The notes beneath the pieces were generated by a model, which was not told the DNA's origin, searched no databases, and worked only from the letters and a program-made list of their open reading frames with translations. Shown one piece after another: positions 1 through 10,947 of a DNA stretch of 64,000 bases (the first letter of the stretch is position 1; every line of letters starts with the position of its first letter). The position numbers were made by a program, and so were the translations under genes. The DNA comes from Malus domestica (Eukaryota; Streptophyta; Magnoliopsida; Rosales; Rosaceae): the NCBI RefSeq assembly GCF_042453785.1, contig NC_091674.1, forward strand, positions 26,701,001 through 26,765,000, in the 5' to 3' direction.

Positions 1-233
1 TCTCTCCAATCCAAATTGTAAGCATTGGAAAACATGTTGTCTCATGATTGGCTATGGCCTTCATAACCCCAAACATCTTCATTTGCAGCGAATTGAGAAC
101 ATTGATGAGTTGGATATCCTTGCCCATAGGACACACCACATGTAGGGATACTTTGCATTGTGGTCCTTTCGGCTTATTGTGACAATTGAGAAGTAAGTTT
201 CGCCAATTGAGCTTGAATGGTAGCAAAATCCAT
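1..233 (-). pseudogene. degenerate gag-like start of retrotransposon ORF
   Basis: Minus-strand translation from the ATG at 233 begins MDFATIQAQLAKLTSQLSQ, then hits a stop. The same frame continues with a Cys-Gly-x-Ser-Tyr-Gly-x-Gly-x-Pro-Thr-His-x-Cys segment like a retroviral zinc knuckle, then a second stop, then an FSNAYN segment like the stretch after the knuckle in Tat-type gag proteins. Two in-frame stops in about 75 codons make this a broken copy. It is cut by the window edge. Confidence 0.55.
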
Positions 234-379
234 GTCTTACTTCTCTAGTACCTGAACTCAAGGAAACAAAACTAAATCAAATATCAAAAGTAAAAATAAA
301 AGATACAAACAAAAACAAAGTCAGTAACTAAAACAAAAGACATGTAAAAGAAACAATGGGGGATTAGCAAAGTTGCTAA

Positions 380-397
380 TCCCCGGCAACGGCGCCA
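380..397 (-). other. primer-binding site (tRNA-Asp type)
   Basis: The plus strand reads TCCCCGGCAACGGCGCCA, identical to the usual 3' end of plant tRNA-Asp including the CCA-adjacent bases. It sits six bases inside the LTR boundary at 404, where reverse transcription would be primed for an element oriented to the left. Confidence 0.8.
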
Positions 398-403
398 AAA
401 ACT

Positions 404-2581
404 TGATGCGAAAATTAACTTAACACACAAATTAAACTCTCTTGTTGTCAATTGTAGTAAAGAATGTAAGTAGGGATCGTTCCAGGCCGGGGATTATGAG
501 GGATTGCTAAAACACCTGAAACTGACTTAAAAATGTAGAATTAAGTTTAAAACACCAAACTAGACTCAAAAGATGCAATACAAACTAAAAAGACTCAAAA
601 CTAGTTTGAAAAACTCAAAACAGCTTAAAACAATGAATTAGACTCTAAACTGACTCTAGGGATGGGTTTGGACGATATTGGGTTCTAACTTGACTCAAGA
701 CACTTAAAAACACAAATCAAAACAGATTTTGACTAATAAAACACTTTAAAGTAAAGGGGGATTGGATTTTGACGAATTTGAAAATAAAACAAACAGATTG
801 TAAGCTAAAACAGATTTTGGACGAATTTGGGTAAACTATGGATGATAGGCTAATTAGAGGGTTCTTCTTCACACATGACACACTTGCACATAAACCAATT
901 TTCAGTTGTTCTTTCAATGAATCATGAAACTCAACACCCCAGATTAATTAAGTCCGCTTAAATTAACCTTCAAGTTCTCCTTAAGTTATTGAATTGGATG
1001 GGAAAGCGCATACAACAATTCAAGCATTCTTCAAAAGTCCTTTACGTGAACAGCACAATAAAGAAACAATCAAAGATCATTAAGCATTATGAAAACTATA
1101 AGTATTGACGAGGTATTCGTTACTATGATGAGTATGAAACTCCTGCCAAGAATTTATTTAACGCGATCATTTAGAAGCGACCTCCACTACTTGTGAATAT
1201 AAGTTTGTAACTATTAGGTGAAACTCCCTTATATTCTAGCATCATATTCATGCATGCAACTAAGTGTGCACTCTTAATAAACATACCCGAATAAGTTAAC
1301 AATCAAGCAGCTAAACAAATTGAAATCACAACTTATGAATCACAACTAAAAGTAATCAAATCATATTGCAAGCATGAACATGGTTTCGAATTCCCCCCTA
1401 GCTAAGTGGGGTTTAGTTACTCACAATTGCAACAAAATCAGAAAATAACATAGTAGACATTGAAAGCAAGAACGAAGTACACCTAAAAACGCTCCAAAGT
1501 TTCAAGCTTGAAACGCCAAGGACCTTCGTTTTCACCACCTTGTTGTAGCACAAGTGTCTAAGGATGTGTGTGGATATATGGAAAGTTATGAATGTATTTA
1601 GGATTGGTGAATGTCTCGGCCATGGGAATGGAGTGTATGGAGTTGTGAGATGTGAATGTAGTGTCTTTTTTTTTATGGATTTTTTCTGATCTCTTGTTAT
1701 GGTGAAGGGTGGATGTATTTATAGGCTAGGGAGAGGACCACCATCTAATTAAGGTGGTAGTGGTGTATGTTGTGGTAATGAGTGGATGTAATGGTGCAGT
1801 GGATGAGTGTTTGGTAATAAGTGGATGTAATGGGTGGAGTGGATGGATGTTTGGTAATGAGTGGATGTAATGGGTGTAGTGGATGAATGTTTGGTAATGA
1901 GTGGATGTATTGGGTGTAGTGGATGGATGTTTGGTAATGAGTGGATGGGTGTAGTGGATGAATGTTTGGTAATGAGTGGATGTAATGGGTGTAGTGGATG
2001 GATGTTTGGTAATGAGTGGATGTAATGGGTGTAGTGGATGAGTGTTTGGTAATGAGTGGATGTAATAGGTGTAGGTAATGAGTAGATGTAATGGGTGTAA
2101 TGGATAGATGTTTGGTAATGAGTGGATGTAATGGGTGTAGTGGATGGATGTTAGGTAATGAGTGGATGTAATGGGTGTAGTGGATGAGTGTTTGGTAATG
2201 AGTGGATGTAATGGGTGTAGTGGATGGATGTTAGGTAATGAGTGGATGTAATGGGTGTAGTGAATGAATGTTTGGTAATGAGTGGATGTAATGGGTGTAG
2301 TGGATGAGTGTTTGTAGTTGTAGGTCAACACACTTGCACACACACATGCTGATTTCTAGCCTTCTAATCTTCAAAAACGTCCATCATCATGTCTCCATGC
2401 TAGCACTATCCAATCTTGGCCCAAAAATGCTCCAAAATGCTCCAAATAGCACTTTGTTGCCAACTTTGTTATTTGAACCTACAAACACACGAAAATAACT
2501 TAAAGTACCAAAATAACTAGAATTAAACTAAGTAAATGCCAAGAAACAAGCTCACTAAGTTGCATAAATATGCTCCTATCA
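404..2581 (-). repeat. long terminal repeat, 2.18 kb
   Basis: The unit begins TGATGCGAAAATTAAC on the plus strand, directly next to the PBS, and ends at ATATGCTCCTATCA. Both ends therefore show the TG/CA signature. It is AT-rich and carries a 40-bp minisatellite in its 5' half as read in element orientation. There is no host coding sequence in it. Confidence 0.75.
1770..2315. repeat. 40-bp minisatellite inside the LTR
   Basis: About thirteen units of a 40-bp motif (core GTTTGGTAATGAGTGGATG, then TAATGGGTGTAGTGGATG) stand in tandem with few substitutions. One unit is missing six bases and one has lost about half its length. The array leaves a long minus-strand reading frame of His/Pro/Thr/Leu repeats only because 40-bp steps rotate through all frames without stops. 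That frame is not a gene. Confidence 0.9.
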
Positions 2582-4400
2582 TATTCTCTCTTCAATGCTT
2601 CAATCTATCATTCCAAATATTCCAATGATATGATAACAAATGAGTTTCAGACGTCAAGGGGGACAAAAGTGGCCAAGTAGCAACAAGAGATATGATTCCA
2701 TTCTCTATAAATGAAGGAGACGTAAGTGACCAAATAGCAACAAGAGATATGATTTCATTCTCTATAAATGAATATGATTTCATTCTCTATAAATGAAGGA
2801 GAAGAGCTAAGGAAAGAACACGGGAGGGAGAACAGCAACACCACCACACCAGTAAGAAGAATGTCTTCTTTCTCATACCACTCCCTCCTTCACTATCCAT
2901 TTCTTTCATATTATGTAAAGGCTCAAAGTCATCTCCATTGTACTTTGTAAATCTTCTTACATAGGGAAAACACAAATGCATATGCAACTCTAGTGGACGT
3001 AGCCGATTTGGTGAACCACTTAAATCTATGTGTTCATTATTACAAGCTGTAAAAAAGAAAAAGAGTGCGAAGCAAAAGCAAGAATGAAAAGGAATGAGAG
3101 AATGAGTAAGGACAGCTGGGGGTCGGTTTATAGAAAAGAGAGGAGAAGAATTTCAAAGGAAAAAGATTAAGCTAGCAGTGGTTATTGAGGGAAATGAAAA
3201 GAAGTAACAAAAAGATGATAAAAATACATTAAAAGAGTAAAATGTTGTGTGGAAGGAAAAGGAGAGACAAGTGAAAGAAGGTGATCAAGTTTGTGAGTGA
3301 GAACATAAGGGAAGTAAGATGAGAAGAAGTAGAAGTGGTGGACTAAAATAAAAATAAAAGATGATGTTTGGAAAGGGAAAAGTTAAAGACATGATTTCAT
3401 GCTTTGTGGCCTTTGACATATATTTCACTCTAACGATTCTCTTATCCAACATGGATGTCTATTCCTTTCTACTAAAAACAGGTTGCCGACCAAGATGGAC
3501 AAGACGATGGAAAAATAAATAGAGTGGTCAATGAGCAACACTTTATATGATGGATTATAAATTATTACCTTGCTTGTTAACTAGTTTGAATTATATGTTG
3601 ATTTAATGGGCACGTGATTTTTATATCTACATTGCATTATATATGTATATGCATTGCAAAGCAAGAAAAAGAGTCGTGTTGTGTGAAGTGCTCACTTAGA
3701 TAAAGTGTTTGAGTTGCGAGGATATGCAAGGGCTGGAGTTTGCATTGAATATAAAATAATGAACCTTGTATATGCTAGGCGTCGGGTGCAGGGCTTGAGT
3801 ATACAAATTGGTTGATTTTATAAATAATGAAATCTTGTATATGTCAGACGTCAGAGGAAGGGCTTGAATATACAATTGGGCGTCGGGAGAAGTGCTTGTA
3901 TAACAAAGTGGAAACTGAGAATTTAAATACAAAAATTGGGTTTAAGGGATGAACAGGAGTTAACTAATATTCTAAGGTATTTGGAGCCAAGTGGTATCAG
4001 CATGGTATAGGACGCGCAGGCTTGGATGCCTTAGGTATGTGTTAACGGGATTAGAAGGGAATGAGTACATTCATCCATCTCATTTGCATATATTTTATGC
4101 ATTTGAAAGAATTGTTACAATTTAATTGTTATCTAATTGGTAGTTTTTATTGTGAATTAATTTGTGTACTATTGTTATTTCCGCTGCGTATTCAATAAAT
4201 TATATGTGATAAACTCAAGTTTTATCATGTAAAACTTTGTGACGTGAATAGTGTTTCAATTATTAATCAATTTTATTTTAATTTTTCCACCATGTCTTGG
4301 TTGTAAAATTTATTTCTATAGCTAAGATATGGTTCACACCCTAGCTCGTGAATTGTCTTTATTCGCGGGTCAGGCATGACACCAAATGATATTACATACA

Positions 4401-4437
<37 letters not shown>

Positions 4438-6265
4438 GGCCCATGTATATTAAAAATAGTCTACCAATAAATTGGTACATTATTGTAACGTCATGTAATT
4501 CAAATGTGTGTGCAAATTAGTATTTTGATATGTTATTTATTTTTTGTTTAGATACGTGCCAGGTTATTGATATGTTTATGTTATCATAATTTTAGTATGT
4601 GAAAACCTAACGGCAAGTTATGTGTAACCTAAACTTACCGGTTCATTTCAAACTAATATGGGTACGTTCCAATTCAGCATGGGCAAATTGCAATTTAGTA
4701 AGCATACATTGTAATTCAATATGAATATGTTCTAAATTAGTATAGGTACGTTTCAATTTGAGAGTTGGTACATATCAATGTTTTTTTTTTAAGAACAATG
4801 GATCATATATACTTGAATTTCTAGATATGAAAAAAAAGAATGAGAAATAACCATTAAAACAATAGTTACAGTAATGAATAATAAAGGATGACACACCCGT
4901 TAATTTTAATTTTCTCATTTCTTAACGGGGTCTTAATGAGGGGTCATTTAACTTATTAATTTTAACGAGATGATACCCCTGTACCTATCAATGTGAATCA
5001 CGTACGTCCACAATTTGTATGGAAAGAACATTCCTATGGCCCATTATTGTTTCCTGATCTCTGACACAAATTTCCATCTTTTGTCTGTAGCGTCGTGATT
5101 TCTGCCTAAAACTTCAGCAATATCTTTGTCTCGTAACTGAAATCCGTCGATATGATGACTATTTAGATTGTTTAACTTGGGCTTGTTTTTTGTTTTAGTG
5201 TTCTTTTTGTTTGATCATCATTTGGATTTAATTCATGATTTTTTATTTAATGTTTGTATTTATAACGAAATCGTTATTATTTCCTAGAAAATTATAATTA
5301 GTTTCTAGTTCTAGAGTCTATAATTTAACTGAGCATTAAGATGATGATCTCATCAAACTCCAAAGGATAATGAATAACCAGCTCGTTATTTCTTCAACCT
5401 AACATGCATGACTTTGTCAAGATTTCGGAAAAAACAAGACATTGGCTCTCTACTAACCATATTATTGTCCTCCAACTTGTATTTTATCACCCACACATCA
5501 AACTTTCATCTTATCACATGCAGTGTGGACTCAAGATTTGATTCTTGGATGGTCTCAGTATTAAAGGTCTAAGCTTTTTAGATAGAAACAGTGTGTGAGG
5601 CGTGTAAAAAACAAATTCAGTTTATTCATTGAGACATTTGTTCGAACACTTGATGAGTAGTATCGAGAGAATTTGTCGAGTGTTGTCCATGCAACTTGTA
5701 TGGCTAACATGTATTACATTAAACACTTAGTAGGTACAAGAGGACTCGTAAAAAACATTTGGAGAGTCCAAGGAATACCTTGGTCCCGATGTGCATCTGC
5801 TTCTGACCGCATGCACATCACATCCATTCAGGCTTACATATCGTTCAACTAAATACCGCCTTTCAAAAGAACAAGTCAGCAGCTTACTACTAACTACGAC
5901 ATGTTGTCCTTAACTTGCATCTTATCACATGCACAACATGGCAATATGAAGGTTTCATTATAAAATAATAATAATAATATTATTAATGTAATCGAAAATA
6001 AAACCACTCAATATACCTATATGTCATAATTAAAAAAAAATCGATTGTATAAATCGATTCATTTATTCATGAACGGACTTTTCTTGCGACGTGTACAGTA
6101 TATATGTGTATTTGCTTGACTTCCTGGTGGTACTGCACTCGAATTCTTTCATCGAGCAAAAGCAGACATAGAAATTTCTTCTTCTTTTATTGACGACAAA
6201 GTGAAAACTCATTGCATAAATTGGTGGCTGGTGCAAGTACAACTAAGTTCCATAATACTCCCGGC
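2582..6265. other. intergenic, no gene recognised
   Basis: AT-rich spacer. It holds a roughly 60-bp imperfect direct repeat around 2690-2810 (shared core TTCTCTATAAATGAAGGAG). At 3740-3910 there are two or three imperfect 75-bp repeats with the words GGGCTTGA and TATACAA. At 3991 TGGTATCAG resembles the start of a tRNA-Met primer-binding site, so 3700-4000 may be a decayed Copia LTR edge. A dinucleotide repeat lies at 4403. Nothing else was recognised. Confidence 0.5.
4403..4434. repeat. (AT)16 microsatellite
   Basis: An uninterrupted run of AT dinucleotides in spacer DNA, likely length-polymorphic. Confidence 0.95.
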
Positions 6266-6582
6266 CCCCCAACCACACGGTGCGGCTAAAATTGGTACGG
6301 TGCGGCCAAAATACCAATTTTATTGTTTTTTTATCTAACATTGACTTAGTTAATATGAATTGACTTAGTTAAATATGAAGTGATACACGGATACAATTAT
6401 ATTAACAACACTCCCCCCCCCCCACCCAACCACACGGTGCGGCTAAAATTGGTACGGTGCGGCTAAAATTGGTACGGTGCGGCCAAAATACCAATTTTAT
6501 TGTTTTTTTATCTAACATTGACTTAGTTAATATGAATTGACTTAGTTAAATATGAAGTGATACACGGATACAATTATATTAA
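6266..6582. repeat. tandem duplication, about 150 bp unit
   Basis: The block starting AACCACACGGTGCGGC and ending ACGGATACAATTATATTAA occurs twice, at about 6270-6403 and 6425-6582. The second copy has an extra GGTACGGTGCGGC step and follows a run of C. The copies are nearly identical, so the duplication is recent. The second copy supplies the left flank of the MITE that follows. Confidence 0.85.
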
Positions 6583-6735
6583 GGAAAACTAATGAAAAGG
6601 GTTTGAAAACTTTGAGTTTTAATGATAAGGACAAAATAAAGGGTAAAGTGAATAGTACCAGGATTGACTTTTTAGTGTAAAAATGTGGTTTTTCGTTAAA
6701 GTAAACAGTACCGAGAGCTTTTCGTTAAAGTTCCC
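6583..6735 (+). mobile_element. 153-bp MULE-type MITE, copy 1
   Basis: It starts GGAAAACTAATGAAAAG and ends CTTTTCGTTAAAGTTCCC, which are imperfect inverted ends. It is flanked by ATTATATTAA on both sides, a 10-bp target duplication in the range of Mutator-type elements. An inverted sibling lies at 8364-8515. There is no coding capacity. Confidence 0.8.
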
Positions 6736-7316
6736 ATTATATTAACTAAACTCAATGTTGCACTTCGTCTTTTGAACGGTAAAGTCACATTATATATTTT
6801 TAAATCAAATTTGGTGAGTCAAGCTTATTAAATATTTTATTTCTAGTGGAGTTGAAATTGAGTATGTTGGGAAAGTTATAGTAAAAAAATTACAATAAAA
6901 AATGAAACGTTAATATTCTCTTTCAAGAAGCCCGTAGATAATTAGGCTGAGACATGAATACATATTCACTTTCTTCAAGGAGTGGTTTGACAAAGTTCAC
7001 GATCCGGCGAAATAGTATATCTCTTGACTTGTCCCTCCAAAATATAACAACCCAACTAAATTGTTGTATGGACTCAAACCTATCTGCACAACCAAAATAG
7101 TACAAAGCTCCACCACAAAAGAACAACCTTTTTGGCCAGTAAGAACACAATGAAAGATGGAGTAGAGAGGATGGTCGTAGGAGAAGTGGGATTCTAAGAT
7201 GATAGATTAAGCAAAATGATGGGAAAACGCTTTTACTTATTGGTCATCCCTTAGTTAAGGGTAATCAGCACAAAATATCAAAGATAAGTTACAAGAGAGA
7301 TAAAATGAAAAGCTAA

Positions 7317-7733
7317 GGCCATCTTCAGTGAAGAGGGTTAAAGGTCTAAAAGTAAAAAAAAAATAGCTATGTCTTCAACCAAAGACTGAGCTATAACTGT
7401 ACAAAACCCACCATGCCCTTTTTGGCCAAAGGGCATCAGGTTGGCCAAATATAGCCCCATTTTTAACCCTTTTTTTAGCCCAGCTACTCAGTTACAATAA
7501 TTTATTCAAATTTAACGGCTAGATTTGAAAACATCCAACGGTAGTTTATCTAAATGAACTAATAAATTAAAGTATAAACTTAAAACTAATAAACTATTGA
7601 TAGGCTATATTTAGCCATTTCAGTTGGAGAGGGTATATGAATATGAACTGACACTGGTCATTTGAAAACAATGTTTTACAGAGTTATAATTTTAGATAGA
7701 GCTATGTTTAGCCATTTCGATTGAAAATGGTCT
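7317..7733. mobile_element. probable MITE with diverged inverted ends
   Basis: The left end AGGCCATCTTCAGTGAAGAG and the reverse complement of the right end AGACCATTTTCAATCGAAAT match at about 60-65 percent. Inner repeats of AGCCATTT appear near 7612 and 7710. No clean target duplication was found, so the borders are approximate. Confidence 0.4.
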
Positions 7734-8363
7734 GATAGACTCTATCTTAATTTTCCAATAACAATGATAATTAACCTAATATTGAAAATGCTACAAGTGG
7801 TCATAGTCGCATTTAGCTGTGACGAGAACTCAATATGACCCTTTTATAAAACACTAATACAGAATATAAAAAAAAAAAGTTTGAAAAATATGAATCTGAA
7901 ATAAAAATAGTGACTAGAACAATGTGTTTTTCGCTTTGCATTCCAATTCTTCTCCTTACAATTTAGGTAAATTTACTACATCACATTGGCTGTAAAAAAA
8001 ATAAATAAATAAAATAAAATAAAAAACTCAAAACTAATTTGAAAACAAATAAACAAAATACAATAATCGGAGGTATTTGATCTGTGAATGCAAAATATAA
8101 ACTTGTTTCTTTTTTGAAAACAACCCTTGCAACAGAGACGCAGATACTTTTAAAATGTATTTAATTAGCATGAAAAGTGGACGGTGGAAGCGCGGGTTTC
8201 TCAGATAAGCAAGCAGTCAAAAGGTCAAGAGTCAGCAAATCAGCCCGCCTCTGCGGACACCTTAAATTACATATCGTTTTGGATCAAACAAAATCCAACG
8301 GATCCACGAGAACCAGAATGGGTCCTACCCAATTCAGATCCCGCCACGTACTCTTTTTTAATA

Positions 8364-8515
8364 GGGAACTTTAACGAAAAGTACCCGGTACTGTTCACTT
8401 TAACGAAAAACCACATTTTTACATTAAAAAATCAATCCTGGTACTATTCACTGTATCCTTTATTTTGTCCTTATCATTAAAACTCAAAGTTTTCAAGCCC
8501 TTTTCATTAGTTTCC
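8364..8515 (-). mobile_element. 152-bp MULE-type MITE, copy 2, in bHLH promoter
   Basis: This is an inverted copy of the element at 6583-6735 (starts GGGAACTTTAACGAAAAG, ends CTTTTCATTAGTTTCC). It has an imperfect 10-bp flank duplication, TTTTTTAATA versus TTTTTAAATA. It ends about 260 bp upstream of the bHLH start codon and about 115 bp upstream of its TATA box, so it lies in the proximal promoter. Confidence 0.8.
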
Positions 8516-8632
8516 TTTTTAAATATCCGCTAGGGCGGGCCCCAGTTGCCAGTAAGGTTAATGACATCGAAAGTTCACTGTATGTTCCCCTTACTCGTTT
8601 TTGCTTATATCGGCTGGACTAGTAGCTTCAAC

Positions 8633-8640
8633 TATATATA
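8633..8640 (+). promoter_or_regulatory. TATA box of bHLH gene
   Basis: TATATATA preceded by C lies 138 bp upstream of the start codon. That leaves room for a leader of roughly 110 bases which ends in an (AG) run immediately before the ATG. The position is typical for a plant core promoter. There is no experimental support. Confidence 0.55.
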
Positions 8641-8777
8641 AGCATCCAGGTTACAGTAAGCTCCTCCTTATTTCCAAAGTCTCTCCCTTAATTTGCTCTC
8701 TATTTCTTGCTTTTCATGCTTCCTTGGATTTTGGGTGTTGTGGCTTTTGCTTCTTTTTAGAGAGAGAGAGAGAGAGG

Positions 8778-9738
8778 ATGAAGGGGTGTAACAATGAGTC
8801 TTCTTCCAAACCGGACAGGAAGACAGTGGAGAGAAACAGAAGAATTCACATGAAAAGTCTCTGCTTCAAGCTTGCTTCACTTGTTCCTCCCCAACACTTC
8901 AAAACCACCAATTCCAAGGTATACAAATATAGTCATCACCCTCTCTAACTAGCTTTGAAAGATCAGTATCCCTTTACTTAAGAATGAAAAAATGATTCAT
9001 TGTATCATTTATGACATGTTATGTTGTAAGATGGTCAATCTGAATCATTCAATAATCTAATGACGTAACATATAAAGTATCTGGGATGAGTGAACGTTGA
9101 TCCTTAGTTAAACATATTTCAATAGAAATCAAATTTTATTATTGGCTTTACTAATTGCAATGTTCCTTTCCCCTATTGATCAGGGTACCATGTCACAGCA
9201 AAATCAGCTTGATACTGCGGCATCCTATATAAAGAAACTGAGAGAGAGAATCGAGAATCTGAAAGAGAGGAAGGAGAAAGCAATGAAGTCACAATTAGGC
9301 AGTTCTAAGTCTGACATTGGCTATATTGACCCAGAAAAAACCGCGATGATGGGCTCAAGATTGCCAGTTATTGAATTAAGAGACTCGGGTTCAAGCATAG
9401 AAGTGATGCTGATCAGTGGGTTGAATAAGAACTTCATGTTTTATGAAGTCATCAGTGTTCTTGAGGAAGAAGGAGCTGAAGTTGTCAGTGCTAGCTTTAC
9501 CACCATAGGCGATAAAGTTTTCCACTCGGTGCATGCTCAGGTACTAAAACATTTGTCCGAGAAGCTAATATCGTCTAACCCCTTATTTTAACCTTAAAAA
9601 AAATACTAAAACAATTAAGGTCATTTATGAAACGGAGTTAATTCATTTTATTTTGGTGATGATTCTTTGTAGGTCAAAATTTCTAGAGTTGGAGTAGATA
9701 CTTCAACGGTATTGCAGAGACTACAGGATTTGATGTAG
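8778..9738 (+). CDS. bHLH transcription factor, bHLH162-like
   Basis: Three exons, 8778-8918, 9184-9540 and 9673-9738, all joined in phase 0 with GT-AG introns, give a 187-residue protein. Exon 1 carries the basic region and first helix (residues about 11-47: RKTVERNRRIHMKSLCFKL followed by ASLVPP). It contains the plant bHLH signature Glu-Arg-x-Arg-Arg in the form ERNRR. Exon 2 supplies the second helix (QLDTAASYIKKLRERIENL) and a C-terminal ACT-like fold (LPVIELRDSGSSIEVMLISG). The size and the exon break inside the loop match the Arabidopsis bHLH162/36/118/125 subgroup of nuclear regulators. In the basic region, His at the usual E-box contact position is replaced by Thr/Val, so E-box binding may be altered; this is inference. 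The start is the first ATG after the AG-rich leader. The target genes are unknown. Confidence 0.88.
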
Positions 9739-10947
9739 CTAGCCAGCTTTACCTTTTGAAAACTGAAAATTTATAAATAAGGTTTTAGCAACTACATCAT
9801 GAAAGAGCACCGAAAGGAGAGAGATGCTTAATTAGGATAAACTAATGTTCCCAGTTGCTGGACGAGCCACTGAGCTAATGGTCAACAAATCAATTAATAT
9901 ATATACAGATGTCTGGAGTTACATTTTGTTTGTTGTTTTTCCCCTTTCTACATCGGTCCCAAAGTATATACTTAACCATCTTTATAAAAAATTAGAAAAT
10001 TTTATGTTTATATACAAGATTACACATAGAGGGTGTTGAATCCTTAATATTATGTTTTTACACATATTCATCCTCATGAAATCGATCACTAGAGAGATTT
10101 CAAGAAATAACATATTTATTCACTCTATCAGTAATTGAGCTGGATTTGGTGTATCATAAGGGATTTTCCTTTTCTATTGGATTGGATAAAAAACAATTCT
10201 TGAATGAGGTATATATTCAACTCCAGGGACAGGTCGCGATGAGTTGGGCTCATGCCATAACGTAATCGGTAGATCCAAGATGTACTCTTACAAGTAAAGG
10301 GGGTTCGGACAAATATTGGTTGTGTTTTGGAAGGTTATGAGTCAAGTGACAAGTTCAATCCCAATAAGGATTTTTTTTATAGGCATGAAATAAGGGTTAA
10401 ATGATCACAAACAAGTTTCAAACTCGCATCTATATATAGAGTCATTGCCTTACATTGATACAGGAAGTGAAGGTTAGGGTTTTCGGGGGAGGAACGTCGG
10501 TTTGCAGAGAAGAAAGGAAAGCTAGGGTTTTAGTGTTGTGAGGCAGAGGGCAAACTATACCATGTAGAATTATGTGTTCTTATGTAATTTTGTTGCAAAC
10601 GTCCATTTTATATAATTACAGCAAGACTAGATTTAGTAGCTAGGATTCTAGCAGTGATACATAAGTGAAGCTTAATTAAATAACAAGTCTTATATAAAAA
10701 TCTTAAAATTATGGACTTTTCTAACAAGAAGCGAAAGCGAAGGAAGAGAAACGAACATAGGATTTCGAATGCCAAAGTAAATACTTATAACTACTTGAAC
10801 TATATATATATAACATAACTATTTTTTTCTAGTAATATAGTTTGTGTAAAATTAATCAACGTTAATGTGCTAATCATATGAAACGGAGTATTCCCTGTCT
10901 ACCTTTAGGTTAATAAGTTTTTGTATAACTATTTTAGTATCATATAT
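9739..10947. other. intergenic, downstream of bHLH gene
   Basis: Holds the bHLH 3' untranslated region and AT-rich spacer. No open frame with family resemblance, RNA gene or clear repeat was seen. Confidence 0.5.

Larger units (their letters stand above)
1..2581 (-). mobile_element. Tat/Ogre-like Gypsy LTR retrotransposon, 5' part only
   Basis: Read on the minus strand this is a 5' LTR (2581 down to 404), a primer-binding site complementary to the 3' end of tRNA-Asp, and the start of the internal region, which continues past the left edge of the window. The LTR has TG...CA ends. A long LTR combined with a PBS of the TGGCGCCGTTGCCGGGG type is typical of the Tat/Ogre lineage, which is family knowledge. 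Coding potential seen here is only a gag-like stretch with stops, so this copy is probably dead. The other LTR and the left TSD lie outside the window. Confidence 0.8.

Noticed and set aside
1726..2343. 205-codon minus-strand open frame rich in His, Pro, Thr and Leu
   Set aside because: It is a by-product of the 40-bp minisatellite in the LTR. The unit has no stop in any of the rotated frames, and the peptide has no family resemblance.
6923..7150. 75-codon minus-strand frame with a Cys/Trp-rich start
   Set aside because: No recognisable family, no splice partners, and it sits in AT-rich spacer between MITEs.
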